Source: Granulosicoccus sp. (lineage in GTDB: Bacteria > Pseudomonadota > Gammaproteobacteria > Granulosicoccales > Granulosicoccaceae). Taken from it: a DNA stretch of 50,754 nt. The notes below the pieces were generated by a model. That model was not told the DNA's origin and searched no databases. It saw nothing but the letters and a program-made list of their open reading frames with translations. The stretch is from positions 1-50,754 of the forward strand of contig JABDKN010000288.1 of the NCBI GenBank assembly GCA_013002205.1, in the 5' to 3' direction. Shown here piece by piece: positions 15,460 through 23,376 of the stretch. Both the position numbers and the translations under genes were made by a program. Position 1 is the stretch's first letter. Each line of letters begins with the position of its first letter.

Positions 15460-16266
15460 TCACTGATTGCGCGTCATTACTGACAGAGTGTTCGATTGTG
15501 CTGACTCGTTGGCCAGGTTGTCGATGGCCACCACGCTGTAGACATAAGTAGTGCCAGGCATCAGGCCCTCCTCGAAGAAACTGTTGCCACGGGCGCCGCT
15601 CAGAAACTGTCCATCGCGATAGACATCGTAGCCGACCACCACAGTGTCATCGGTTGATACGTCCCAGAATAGTTCCAGTGCAGTTGATGAATACACCTTT
15701 GCTGACAAGTTCCCGGGTACGCTCGGAGTGCCGTCAGCGGTATCGACATCATCATCATCATGATCGTGAATCTGGTTGCGTAACTGCCCACGGATAGCAC
15801 CACCCGGATACCTTGGATTGTGCACATTGATGTAGAAGCTGGCCGGGTTCTGCAGAATCCGTTGCACGATACCGGTTTCTTCGGCAGGAAATTTACCTGC
15901 CTCTCCTTCGGTCAGGCAATCGCCTGCATTGCCGTCTTCAGGACCCGCGAGCACAGCAACGACCGGACCATTAGTGTCTCGCGCACCTTCATGAATATGC
16001 GCCGCCATGCCTGCGCCGACTGCTACCAGGTCAATCTTGTCCACTGTCAGTACATAGCACAGAGTTGTCGGATCACCATCGATGCCGAATACATAGGCCT
16101 CGCCCTTACCATTCGGATCTCCCACCAGCCGCTGGCTGGGGTCGCTGCCCACCTCTTCACGACCATCCAGCTCGGCTTCAAGAACTTCGTTGGTGTGACC
16201 AGCCCAGACACCTGTCGCGCTGAACATGAGGACCAGCAGGCTTGTGCCCACAGTAGATTTATACAT
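15460..16266 (-). CDS. secreted CHRD-domain protein with fibronectin type III domain
   Basis: Exported protein of 268 residues. The ATG follows AGGAGCTGG at good spacing and opens a signal peptide ending at GVWAG. Residues about 28-155 form a CHRD domain (AELDGREEVGS, AAHIHEGARDTNGPVV, FYINVHNPRYPGGAIRGQL). A short linker HDHDDDD rich in metal-binding side chains joins it to a fibronectin type III domain (about 175-265, with ALELFWDVSTD and YSVVAIDNLAN). CHRD proteins are widespread in bacteria with no settled role; extracellular binding or adhesion is plausible. The gene is alone, divergent from the barrel gene at 16635. Confidence 0.87.
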   Translation of the reverse strand: MYKSTVGTSLLVLMFSATGVWAGHTNEVLEAELDGREEVGSDPSQRLVGDPNGKGEAYVFGIDGDPTTLCYVLTVDKIDLVAVGAGMAAHIHEGARDTNGPVVAVLAGPEDGNAGDCLTEGEAGKFPAEETGIVQRILQNPASFYINVHNPRYPGGAIRGQLRNQIHDHDDDDVDTADGTPSVPGNLSAKVYSSTALELFWDVSTDDTVVVGYDVYRDGQFLSGARGNSFFEEGLMPGTTYVYSVVAIDNLANESAQSNTLSVMTRNQ

Positions 16267-16634
16267 TGACCAGCTCCTTTCCATTAATTGAAGTGTGACG
16301 AACTCAAGCGTGCCGACAACATGAAGGCACCTGTCAGAAGCTACGCAGACGAATGCGGCAAAGATGCAAGCGCCGACAGAATATTTGCAGGCAACCCGTG
16401 GGGTCGCGGAACCTCGCCGCCGGTACCTTGACCTGGCTGACTGACTCGTTTGCCGTCTGGTCCTGGCGCCGGTATAGCGCAGCCTTGCACAGTCCCTCAC
16501 CATTCCGGATGGACAATCAATAAAAATATATTATCAAATATACAAATATATATTGATTTATTTATTGAACAGGAACCCGCATAGTGAGGGCTTACCGGCT
16601 GCTAACTTGCCGGCAATTCACAGGAACTGACAAG
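16267..16634. promoter_or_regulatory. 368-base divergent promoter region with an AT-rich core
   Basis: This region separates the divergent CHRD and barrel genes. From about 16516 to 16570 it becomes almost entirely A and T in an otherwise GC-rich neighbourhood, with repeated atcaa/ttgat elements, as in promoters bent by IHF or bound by H-NS-like proteins. I cannot place a convincing -35/-10 pair. No coding sequence is supported here. Confidence 0.5.
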
Positions 16635-17813
16635 ATGAAACACCAAACCTTTGTTCTCGCGACGTTGTGTGCAAGTCCCGGCCTGGCCACTGCAATCGAA
16701 TTGACCGATTTCACTGATCCGAATACAGCCTTTGACGAGGCCTACGTTGATTTCAACGCCAATGTCAACTCCGGCAATCAGGACCAGACCAGCTACGATG
16801 CCTTGCTTACCGGCTTCTACAATAAGCGCGACAGCACCGACAAGCGTGTGGTTGGCCTGCGCGTGGACGGTAACCTCGATGCGTCCCGGGGACCCAATGC
16901 TGCGGATGACTCGGTGGATGATTTCGGTTTTTCCGTGCGTGCAAACCGGGATGCGTATTTCAGTGAAACCCGTGAAAAGCTGTTTTATTTCATCAGCGGC
17001 GATTACGCGCACCAGGACAGCGCCATCGACGACAATCTGGGTGTCTCGGGTGGTATTGGCTATGGGCGTGTATGGAACGCCACACCGCTGGCCAAAGCAC
17101 TGCGCATCCAGGAGGCCCTGCTCTCCCACGGTTTGTTCACTGCCGACATGAGTGACGATGCGCTGCTGGCGCTGGCTGCGGTAATCGGTCGTGAAGAGGA
17201 GTATCAGGCACGTGAAGGCTTCGATGTCTATCGTGGTGTCTGGTACGCCGACATGGAGAGGGTCATCATCGACTCTGGTGTGCTGGCAGGAGAAAGCCTC
17301 TCGGCACTGGCGACCGTCAAGCTCGATGAAGTGTTGTTCGACGAGCCGATCAGTGCCCGTCGTCATGGTTGGCTGGTCCGGGCCGGTGCCGGCGTGCAGT
17401 CCAGCGATTTCGCCGGCCTGACAGACAATGACCCGAAACTGACGTTTCAGCTCGAGTATGCCAAACCGTATGGTCTGAAGGGGCAGTTGATCGAGCTGGC
17501 CAGCTACGAGCCGATTTTCGGTGATAACACGCTTCAGCAGTTCAATAACCGGCTGAGCTATTCTTATGAGATATCTGACCGGATCGACTGGGTCAATGCC
17601 TGGGAACTGTCGTTTCAGCAGGCCGATGATGCGGACAAGACACGCTTTACCACCAACACACTGTCATCATCGTTCCTGTACCACCTGACCAATCAGCTGG
17701 ACCTTGGCGTAACCTTCGCCGCCGTGGATTCGGACGACAAGCCCAACCTGGTTGCCAGTAATGATGAACTGTCGACATCTGCCAACCTGAGCCTTCGCTA
17801 CCGCGTCAAGTAA
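16635..17813 (+). CDS. outer-membrane beta-barrel protein, unassigned family
   Basis: Exported protein of 392 residues. The ATG after AGGAA gives MKHQTFVLATL, a signal peptide cut near LATA. Strands of alternating polarity cover most of the sequence (for example DEAYVDFNANVNSG, RVVGLRVDGNLDAS, LTFQLEYAKPYG, SANLSLRYRVK), as in DUF481-like barrels. A mostly helical insert near 150-220 (LAKALRIQEALLSHG, DDALLALAAVIGREEEY) is unusual for a simple porin. The last residue is lysine rather than phenylalanine. It heads a short plus-strand unit with the heptad lipoprotein at 17903, separated by a strong hairpin. Substrate unknown. Confidence 0.7.
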   Translation: MKHQTFVLATLCASPGLATAIELTDFTDPNTAFDEAYVDFNANVNSGNQDQTSYDALLTGFYNKRDSTDKRVVGLRVDGNLDASRGPNAADDSVDDFGFSVRANRDAYFSETREKLFYFISGDYAHQDSAIDDNLGVSGGIGYGRVWNATPLAKALRIQEALLSHGLFTADMSDDALLALAAVIGREEEYQAREGFDVYRGVWYADMERVIIDSGVLAGESLSALATVKLDEVLFDEPISARRHGWLVRAGAGVQSSDFAGLTDNDPKLTFQLEYAKPYGLKGQLIELASYEPIFGDNTLQQFNNRLSYSYEISDRIDWVNAWELSFQQADDADKTRFTTNTLSSSFLYHLTNQLDLGVTFAAVDSDDKPNLVASNDELSTSANLSLRYRVK

Positions 17814-17838
17814 CGTACGCCTGGGTTAATTTAAACTG

Positions 17839-17869
17839 ACGCAGGGATCGCCGATCGCGATCCCTGCGT
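17839..17869 (+). terminator. strong stem-loop between the barrel and lipoprotein genes
   Basis: acgcagggatcg and cgatccctgcgt form a perfect 12-pair stem with a seven-base loop 26 bases after the barrel stop codon. No T tract follows, so it may act as a processing or mRNA-stabilising hairpin rather than a full terminator. Confidence 0.55.
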
Positions 17870-17902
17870 TGCGAATGACCAGTTTGTATTGAGGAGCAGT
17901 CG

Positions 17903-18256
17903 ATGAAGTCAGCCAGTACGATAATCAACACAGGAGCCGCATCAGGCGTTCACAGATTTTGTCTGCTGGGCAGTGTACTGCTGCTGGTCGTGACGGCCGC
18001 GGGCTGTGCCAGCAAGGCGCCGACCGTGGGTGACAGCATGGCCCGGGAGCGCGACCAGTACAGTGCGATCAGCAAGAAATGGGCAGAAGGTGACAAGCTG
18101 GCTGAAAAAGGCCGGAAACTGGTGAAGAAGGGACAGAAACAGGTGCGTGAAGGTAACGGGAACATCGCCGACGGGGAAGCGTTGATTCTGCGCGGTGAGC
18201 GCATGAAGCGTGACAGCGAGAGTGAATTCGAGTTGAAGAAACTGCCGGGGATGTAG
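17903..18256 (+). CDS. small lipoprotein with glycine-led heptad repeats
   Basis: Exported lipoprotein of 117 residues. After a long signal peptide the lipobox TAAGC gives Cys35 as the lipidated residue. The mature part holds a striking periodicity: glycine at 63, 70, 77, 84, 91 and 98, exactly seven residues apart, each starting a charged heptad (GDKLAEK, GRKLVKK, GQKQVRE, GNGNIAD, GEALILR, GERMKRD). This predicts one long helix with a glycine stripe able to pack tightly or wrap around a partner. I do not recognise a named family. It follows the barrel gene by 89 bases and may work with it at the outer membrane. Confidence 0.82.
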   Translation: MKSASTIINTGAASGVHRFCLLGSVLLLVVTAAGCASKAPTVGDSMARERDQYSAISKKWAEGDKLAEKGRKLVKKGQKQVREGNGNIADGEALILRGERMKRDSESEFELKKLPGM

Positions 18257-18369
18257 CGCCGGTTCGCAGCCTGCACAGGCAACGTCCAGGCTGTTTGCAA
18301 CAGACCTGCATGCATTGGTTCCGGCAGCCCCTATGACCGGTAGTTGCCAGTATGTCGGTAATTCTGCCG

Positions 18370-19059
18370 CTACCCGATCCAGCCGGCCAGCCAGGCAACA
18401 AGGGCCAGCGACAGTGCCACCAGCGACAGGCCTACCCAGGCCTTCTGAAATGACACAGGTGGAGGCGTTATGGAACTGGTCCAGCGCATCGAACCGGTCA
18501 CCATCGGTCCGATCAGGTTCATGCCGGAATACAGCAGATAGATCATCACCATCAGCACATGCACGGCCACGACGACCTGGATCAAATTCGCGTTCATCCG
18601 ATGGACCTGGTACAACAGGTCGGTGCTGCCACCGGACAGCTTTCCATACAAAGCGCCCTCGATCAGTTCGTCTTCATCGGCGATGAAGAAGCCGGTGAGC
18701 GCCTGAACGGCGATGAGCGAGAGCATGATCAGCACTGCCCAGCCGCCAGCGGCATTGTGACCGCGTTCTGGGGTCACCGATTTGCCCAGTAAATGCCGCA
18801 GATGCCGCCAGGCCGAGAGTGGGTGTCTGAACAGGCTGGCCAGGCGGGCGTTGCTGCTGCCCACTATCCCCCAAAAAACACGGAAGAGTATCAGCGCCAG
18901 TATCAGCTCGCCGGTCTGGCGGTGCCATTGGAAAAACTGCCACCCCGTCTGGCCGTTGAGTAACTGGAAGAGTACGGCAATGGCGAGACTCCAGTGGAAC
19001 AGCCGGACCCAGATATCCCAGACGCGAATCCGTTGCGCACCATTCAGCTCGTCAGCCAT
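18370..19059 (-). CDS. cytochrome b561 (di-heme membrane electron carrier)
   Basis: Integral membrane cytochrome b of 229 residues with four helices in the core plus a C-terminal helix near 205-227. Histidines suited to axial ligation appear in VRLFHWSLA (helix 1), FFQWHRQTGE, QVHRMNANL and VAVHVLMVM. It begins MADELNGAQRIRVWDIWVRLFHW, the usual opening of the nickel-hydrogenase/b561-type family. It would pass electrons between the quinone pool and a periplasmic partner. The cytochrome c' gene lies 69 bases upstream on the same strand, the likely partner and operon mate. Confidence 0.9.
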   Translation of the reverse strand: MADELNGAQRIRVWDIWVRLFHWSLAIAVLFQLLNGQTGWQFFQWHRQTGELILALILFRVFWGIVGSSNARLASLFRHPLSAWRHLRHLLGKSVTPERGHNAAGGWAVLIMLSLIAVQALTGFFIADEDELIEGALYGKLSGGSTDLLYQVHRMNANLIQVVVAVHVLMVMIYLLYSGMNLIGPMVTGSMRWTSSITPPPVSFQKAWVGLSLVALSLALVAWLAGWIG

Positions 19060-19128
19060 CTACAGGTCCTGTTCCAGTCTGCGTCAAGGCCGGCCCCGGC
19101 AACCGGGTCCAGTGAGTCGAGGGTTGCG

Positions 19129-19605
19129 CTACCTCTCTTCGCGGAAGTCATCGTGGCAGCTCTTGCACGTGCCACCCACATCGCCGACAGCGTCCTGCAT
19201 TGCCTCCAGGCCATTGCCGGCAACCGGTACCAGCGCGGCGACTGCCGAGGTCAGTGCTTCTGACTTTTCGACGATTTTCGGGTACGTCTCCCAGATGGCA
19301 GGTAAGGCTCGATTCGTCGCATTGCCCTCGGTGGCGCTGTCCGACCCGGCTGGCCACAGTTGACTCTGCCCCAGGTTGACCAGCGCATCCAGATTATTCG
19401 CAGCCTCGGCGGCAACGTCCGGATCGTAAGGAATCTTCTCCTTGGCCATGGCGAACAATAAACCGACATTATAATTTTGCAGCTTCATCAAGGCCTGTCG
19501 GGCTTCGATGGCATCATCGTGGGGACCATCAGCAGCCTGCACATACAGGGTCACGGACAGTGTGGCGGTGGTGAGGGCAGCGAGGGTCAGCTTTCTGATT
19601 TTCAT
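19129..19605 (-). CDS. cytochrome c'-type monoheme protein
   Basis: Periplasmic cytochrome of 158 residues. A signal peptide (MKIRKLTLAALTTATLS, cut near VQAAD) precedes a four-helix bundle: DDAIEARQALMKLQNYNVGLL, a central stretch with YDPDVAAEAANNLDALV and WPAGSD, and the C-terminal haem site CKSCH (147-151). The layout and C-terminal haem fit cytochrome c' / c556. Such proteins bind NO or carry electrons. The b561 gene follows in the same direction, so a c'-b561 electron-transfer pair is likely. A direct repeat and a possible -10 lie upstream. Confidence 0.92.
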   Translation of the reverse strand: MKIRKLTLAALTTATLSVTLYVQAADGPHDDAIEARQALMKLQNYNVGLLFAMAKEKIPYDPDVAAEAANNLDALVNLGQSQLWPAGSDSATEGNATNRALPAIWETYPKIVEKSEALTSAVAALVPVAGNGLEAMQDAVGDVGGTCKSCHDDFREER

Positions 19606-19662
19606 GCAGGACAAACTCCGGGAGCGATGAAGTGACTGTTCGATCTGGTGACACTGCAAAAT

Positions 19663-19731
19663 ACTATAATGCAGTCAGCAACTCTTCGGATGCTCGGTTT
19701 TGCACAGCTGGTTACAATTGTGCACAGCTGG
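19663..19731 (-). promoter_or_regulatory. possible activator-dependent promoter of the cytochrome c'/b561 operon
   Basis: On the minus strand a TATAGT -10-like element (19663-19668) lacks a good -35. Upstream of it the 11-base sequence tgcacagctgg occurs twice as a direct repeat (19701-19711 and 19721-19731), 20 bases apart, about two helical turns. Taken from the likely start point these fall near -45 to -75, the usual place for activator sites. The binding protein is unknown. Confidence 0.4.
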
Positions 19732-19765
19732 CGCACACTCGGTGAGTCAGAATGCACGATAAACG

Positions 19766-21367
19766 CTATTTCCTTCTATCCTCGATGATCATGTCGGCTG
19801 CGCGTTCGGCAATCATGATGGTGGGCGCATTGGTATTGCCCGAAACGATCTCGGGCATTATCGAGGCATCCACTACCCGCAATCCCGACACCCCATTGAC
19901 CACCAGACGCGGATTGACCACGGCGCGTGCATCCGCACCCATGCGACAGGTGCTGGTAGGGTGGTAGATGGTGTTGGCGATGTCGCGCGCCTGGTCCAGT
20001 AACTGATCGTCGCTCGTCGCCTCGGGGTCGGGCAAGAGTTCCTCGGCGATATGATCCTTCATCGCCGAACTGTTCATGATACGGCGGGTGAAACGAACCG
20101 CTTCTATCGCGGTCTGGCAATCCAGTTCGGTGGAGAGGTAGTTGGCGGTGATGGTCGGATGCACGTCGGTATCGGCGCACTGGATACGGATACTGCCCCG
20201 GCTCTCCGGACGCAATTGGCAGACTGAGGCGGTGATGGCCGAAAACGGGTGCAGGCCTTCCCCGGGAGAATCCGCCGACAGTGGCTGGAAATGATACTGG
20301 ATGTCGGGACGTTCGTTGGCCAGTCTCGTCCGACAGAAGGCATAGACCTGGCTGGCCGCCATACTCAGCGGCCCACTGCGATTGACGATGTACTCAAGAC
20401 CGGCACGGGCTTTCTGCAACGGGTTCTTCAGCTCGTCATTGAGCGTTATGGGCTTTTTCGTCTTGTAGACTGCACGTATCTGCAGATGATCCTGCAGGTT
20501 TTCTCCCACCTCGGGAGAATCGACCAGCACCTCGATTCCACATGACTGCAACAGGCTTCCCGGACCAACCCCCGACACCTGCAGTAGCTGCGGTGAGCCG
20601 ATGGCACCAGCGGACAGGATGACTTCCTCGCGCGCCGTAACGCTCATGGGCCGACCGTGCCTGTGCAGTTCCACGCTCGAGGCCCGCCCGTCGACAAAGC
20701 CGATTTTCCTGACCATGGCGTGGGTGATGATGCGCAGATTCGGACGCGATCGTATGCCATTGAGGTAGGCCACCGCGGTGCTGCAGCGACGACCCTTGTG
20801 AGATGTAAGCTGAAAATACCCGACACCTTCCTGCACCGCACCGTTGATGTCGTCGTTGACCGGGGTACCGAGTTCTGCCACGCCCCGAATGAAGTCATCG
20901 CAGATCGGACGTTTGAAACTCATGTCGTTGACCTGCAGCGGTCCACCGGTACCGTGATAGTCGTCTTCACCACGGGACTGGTTCTCTGCCCGACGAAAAT
21001 AGGGCAACACCTCATCGAATGACCAGCCACTGCAGCCCAGCTCGGCCCAGCGATCGTAATCCTGATGCTGTCCTCGCACATACAACAACCCGTTGATCGA
21101 GCTGGAACCGCCGAGTACCTTGCCACGAGGCCATTTGAGCGAACGGCCGTTCAGGCCCGGGTCCGGTTCGGTGACATAGCACCAGTCGGTGGCCGGATTA
21201 TGGATGGTCTTGAAATATCCGACAGGGATGTGGATCCAGGGATTCCAGTCCCGTGCGCCGGCCTCCAGCAGCGCAACCCGTGTCGTGCCATCCGCACTCA
21301 GCCGATTGGCCAGCACGCATCCGGCAGAACCGGCCCCAACTACTACATAATCGAACTGGTCCGTCAT
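19766..21367 (-). CDS. GMC-family FAD oxidoreductase (choline/alcohol dehydrogenase-like)
   Basis: Flavoprotein of 533 residues that would oxidise an alcohol or similar substrate in the cytoplasm. The FAD-binding Rossmann motif is GAGSAG (11-16) with LLEAGARD ending the second strand. GMC signatures follow: PRGKVLGGSSSINGLLYVRG and later GAIGSPQLLQVSGVG. The active-site His region IYHPTSTCRMG and the C-terminal NTNAPTIMIAERAADMI are intact. The resemblance to BetA is family-wide; no betaine genes lie nearby, so the substrate is open. It is divergent from an IclR regulator gene, its likely controller. Confidence 0.93.
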   Translation of the reverse strand: MTDQFDYVVVGAGSAGCVLANRLSADGTTRVALLEAGARDWNPWIHIPVGYFKTIHNPATDWCYVTEPDPGLNGRSLKWPRGKVLGGSSSINGLLYVRGQHQDYDRWAELGCSGWSFDEVLPYFRRAENQSRGEDDYHGTGGPLQVNDMSFKRPICDDFIRGVAELGTPVNDDINGAVQEGVGYFQLTSHKGRRCSTAVAYLNGIRSRPNLRIITHAMVRKIGFVDGRASSVELHRHGRPMSVTAREEVILSAGAIGSPQLLQVSGVGPGSLLQSCGIEVLVDSPEVGENLQDHLQIRAVYKTKKPITLNDELKNPLQKARAGLEYIVNRSGPLSMAASQVYAFCRTRLANERPDIQYHFQPLSADSPGEGLHPFSAITASVCQLRPESRGSIRIQCADTDVHPTITANYLSTELDCQTAIEAVRFTRRIMNSSAMKDHIAEELLPDPEATSDDQLLDQARDIANTIYHPTSTCRMGADARAVVNPRLVVNGVSGLRVVDASIMPEIVSGNTNAPTIMIAERAADMIIEDRRK

Positions 21368-21480
21368 CGTGGCGCTGTGCTGGCCTGATTGTGGGTGAAA
21401 TAGTCTGTGGATAATGGTACTTTAAATCTCATTTTCGATATACATCAGGATTTGGCCGTTCACTGAGTGCGCATGAACCC

Positions 21481-22281
21481 GTGACGCCAATCAGGGACAT
21501 GACAGACGATATCCAGGCTGACAATCGAAGTTCCAAGGGATCCACGGTCACCCGTGTCCTGGATATCCTGAATGCCGTCGCCGCTGCCGATCGACCATTG
21601 AGCCCCACGGAGATAGCCGAATCTCTGGCCATACCCAAAGCCAGCGTGCATCGTTTGTGTAATTCCCTGGAAACGCACGGTTACCTGCAGACGCGGTTGA
21701 GCGGCCGGGGTCTGCAGGCGGGTCATCGTCTCAACAGGCTGGCCCTGGGTGTGCTCTCGGCGGCTCCCTTCCAGGCACAGCGGCGCACTATTCTGTCCGA
21801 GCTATCACAGGAAATCGGTGAGACGTGCAATATCTCCGTTCCCGACGGCTCGGAAATGATCTACTTCGATCGCGCCGAGACACACTGGCCGGTGCGCATC
21901 AACCTGCAGATCGGCAGTCGTGTGCCGGTATATGCCACCGCCGGTGGCAAAATGTATCTCAGTTCACTCTCCGAGAGCCGTCGGGACAGAATCATCCAGA
22001 ACACTCGGCTCAGGCGCTATACGGCCAACACGGTGCTCAGTCACAGTGCGCTCAGGGAGGAGTTGATTGCAACGGCCGCGCGCGGTTATGCGCTGGACAA
22101 TGAAGAGTACATAGAGGGTATGGTGGCCATGGCTGTGCCGGTGTGTGACCAGCAGGGCAGGCTCTACGCCACTTTATCGTTTCATGCCCCTTGCATGCGC
22201 CTGCCATTTTCCGCAGTATCCGACTATCTCCCCCAGCTGCGCGCTGCCAGCGAACAGCTGAGCGCTTTGCTCGACGAGTGA
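21481..22281 (+). CDS. IclR-family transcriptional regulator
   Basis: DNA-binding regulator of 266 residues. The N-terminal winged HTH (about 20-80) reads VTRVLDILNAVAAADRPLS, then PTEIAESLAIPKASVHRLCNSLETHGYL. The C-terminal effector domain has GETCNISVPDGSEMIYFDR, VPVYATAGGKMYLS and GYALDNEEYIEGMVAMAVPV, typical of IclR proteins. The start is uncertain: the GTG at 21481 gives the length used here, and an ATG at 21499 has AGGGA too close to be ideal. It is divergent from the GMC oxidoreductase gene with 113 bases between, suggesting local control of that gene. Confidence 0.93.
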   Translation: MTPIRDMTDDIQADNRSSKGSTVTRVLDILNAVAAADRPLSPTEIAESLAIPKASVHRLCNSLETHGYLQTRLSGRGLQAGHRLNRLALGVLSAAPFQAQRRTILSELSQEIGETCNISVPDGSEMIYFDRAETHWPVRINLQIGSRVPVYATAGGKMYLSSLSESRRDRIIQNTRLRRYTANTVLSHSALREELIATAARGYALDNEEYIEGMVAMAVPVCDQQGRLYATLSFHAPCMRLPFSAVSDYLPQLRAASEQLSALLDE

Positions 22282-22326
22282 GCCACTGAATTCCCTGACG
22301 GAATCACAACACGTACCACGTAGCGC

Positions 22327-23376
22327 ATGACCACTTTCTGGACCGAGACGGTGAATCGTCTGACGCCCTATGTGCCTGGAGAACAGCGCACCGGGACAGA
22401 CATCACCAAGCTGAACACCAACGAAAACCCGTATCCGCCAGCACCTTCGGTTCTGCAGGCGATACGCGCCGTGACAGGCGAGCAGTTGAGACGTTACCCG
22501 GATCCGGAAAGCGTTGAGTTGCGCACCGTCCTGGCTGAGTATCATGGACTGGCAATCGATGAGGTATTCGTCGGCAATGGTTCGGACGAGATTCTCGCAC
22601 TGGCGTTTCTGGCCTACTTCACCAATGGGCGGATGCTGCAGTTTCCTGACATCAGCTACAACTTCTATGCGGTGTACTGCGCTCTGTACGGCATCGAGGC
22701 CAGAACCGTTTCACTGGATGAGGATTACCAGCTTGATCTGGCTCGGTTCGAGGCCAATACAGGTGGCATCATCTTTCCAAACCCGAATGCCCCTACGGCC
22801 TGTGCGATACCCGCCGATGCCATTGCACAGCTGCTGGAGCGGCATACCCGGCAAATCCTGCTGGTTGATGAGGCCTATGCCGGCTTTGGTGCCGACAGCG
22901 TCGTCGCGCTGACCAGGCAGTACCCGAACCTGCTCGTCAGCCATACATTCTCGAAGAACCGGTCACTGGCCGGCATGCGCCTGGGTGTGGCCTTTGGTCA
23001 CCCGTCGCTGATCGAGGGGCTGCAGCGGGTCAAGAACTCCTTCAACTCCTACCCGGTCGATGTACTGGCACAGGCGGCAGGCATAGCGTCGATGAGCGAC
23101 GATACGTATTACCGCAATACCGTCGCCGCGATCATACGGACACGGGAACAGGCTGTCGCGGACTTGCGCCTGCGAGGTTTCCAGGTACTGCCGACGTCCG
23201 CCAATTTTCTGTTTGCCCGGGTTCCTGACGGACAGGCAGGCAAGCTCTTCAAACGATTGAATGAGGCGGGTGTGCTGGTACGATACTGGGACAAACCTCG
23301 CCTGGACCACTGGTTGCGCATTACCATCGGTACTCCGGATGACATGGGCAGACTGATGAATTGCCTGGATGCGTAG
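22327..23376 (+). CDS. hisC: histidinol-phosphate aminotransferase
   Basis: PLP-dependent class I/II aminotransferase of 349 residues, expected to convert imidazole-acetol phosphate and glutamate to histidinol phosphate. Family features include KLNTNENPYPPAP, RRYPDPES near 60, VGNGSDEIL (PLP phosphate pocket), PNPNAPTACAI, LVDEAYAGFG and the lysine-bearing SHTFSKNRSLAGMRLG. No other his gene is nearby; it sits between an IclR regulator and an envelope protein gene, so a related phenylalanine or other amino-acid transaminase role is possible. Its last eight bases overlap the next gene. Confidence 0.9.
   Translation: MTTFWTETVNRLTPYVPGEQRTGTDITKLNTNENPYPPAPSVLQAIRAVTGEQLRRYPDPESVELRTVLAEYHGLAIDEVFVGNGSDEILALAFLAYFTNGRMLQFPDISYNFYAVYCALYGIEARTVSLDEDYQLDLARFEANTGGIIFPNPNAPTACAIPADAIAQLLERHTRQILLVDEAYAGFGADSVVALTRQYPNLLVSHTFSKNRSLAGMRLGVAFGHPSLIEGLQRVKNSFNSYPVDVLAQAAGIASMSDDTYYRNTVAAIIRTREQAVADLRLRGFQVLPTSANFLFARVPDGQAGKLFKRLNEAGVLVRYWDKPRLDHWLRITIGTPDDMGRLMNCLDA

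Noticed and set aside
19766-21367. Assignment of the GMC enzyme as choline dehydrogenase BetA
   Set aside because: Sequence is similar at family level only, and no betB, betI or choline transporter gene is near.
22327-23376. hisC as part of a histidine operon
   Set aside because: No other histidine gene lies in the window.
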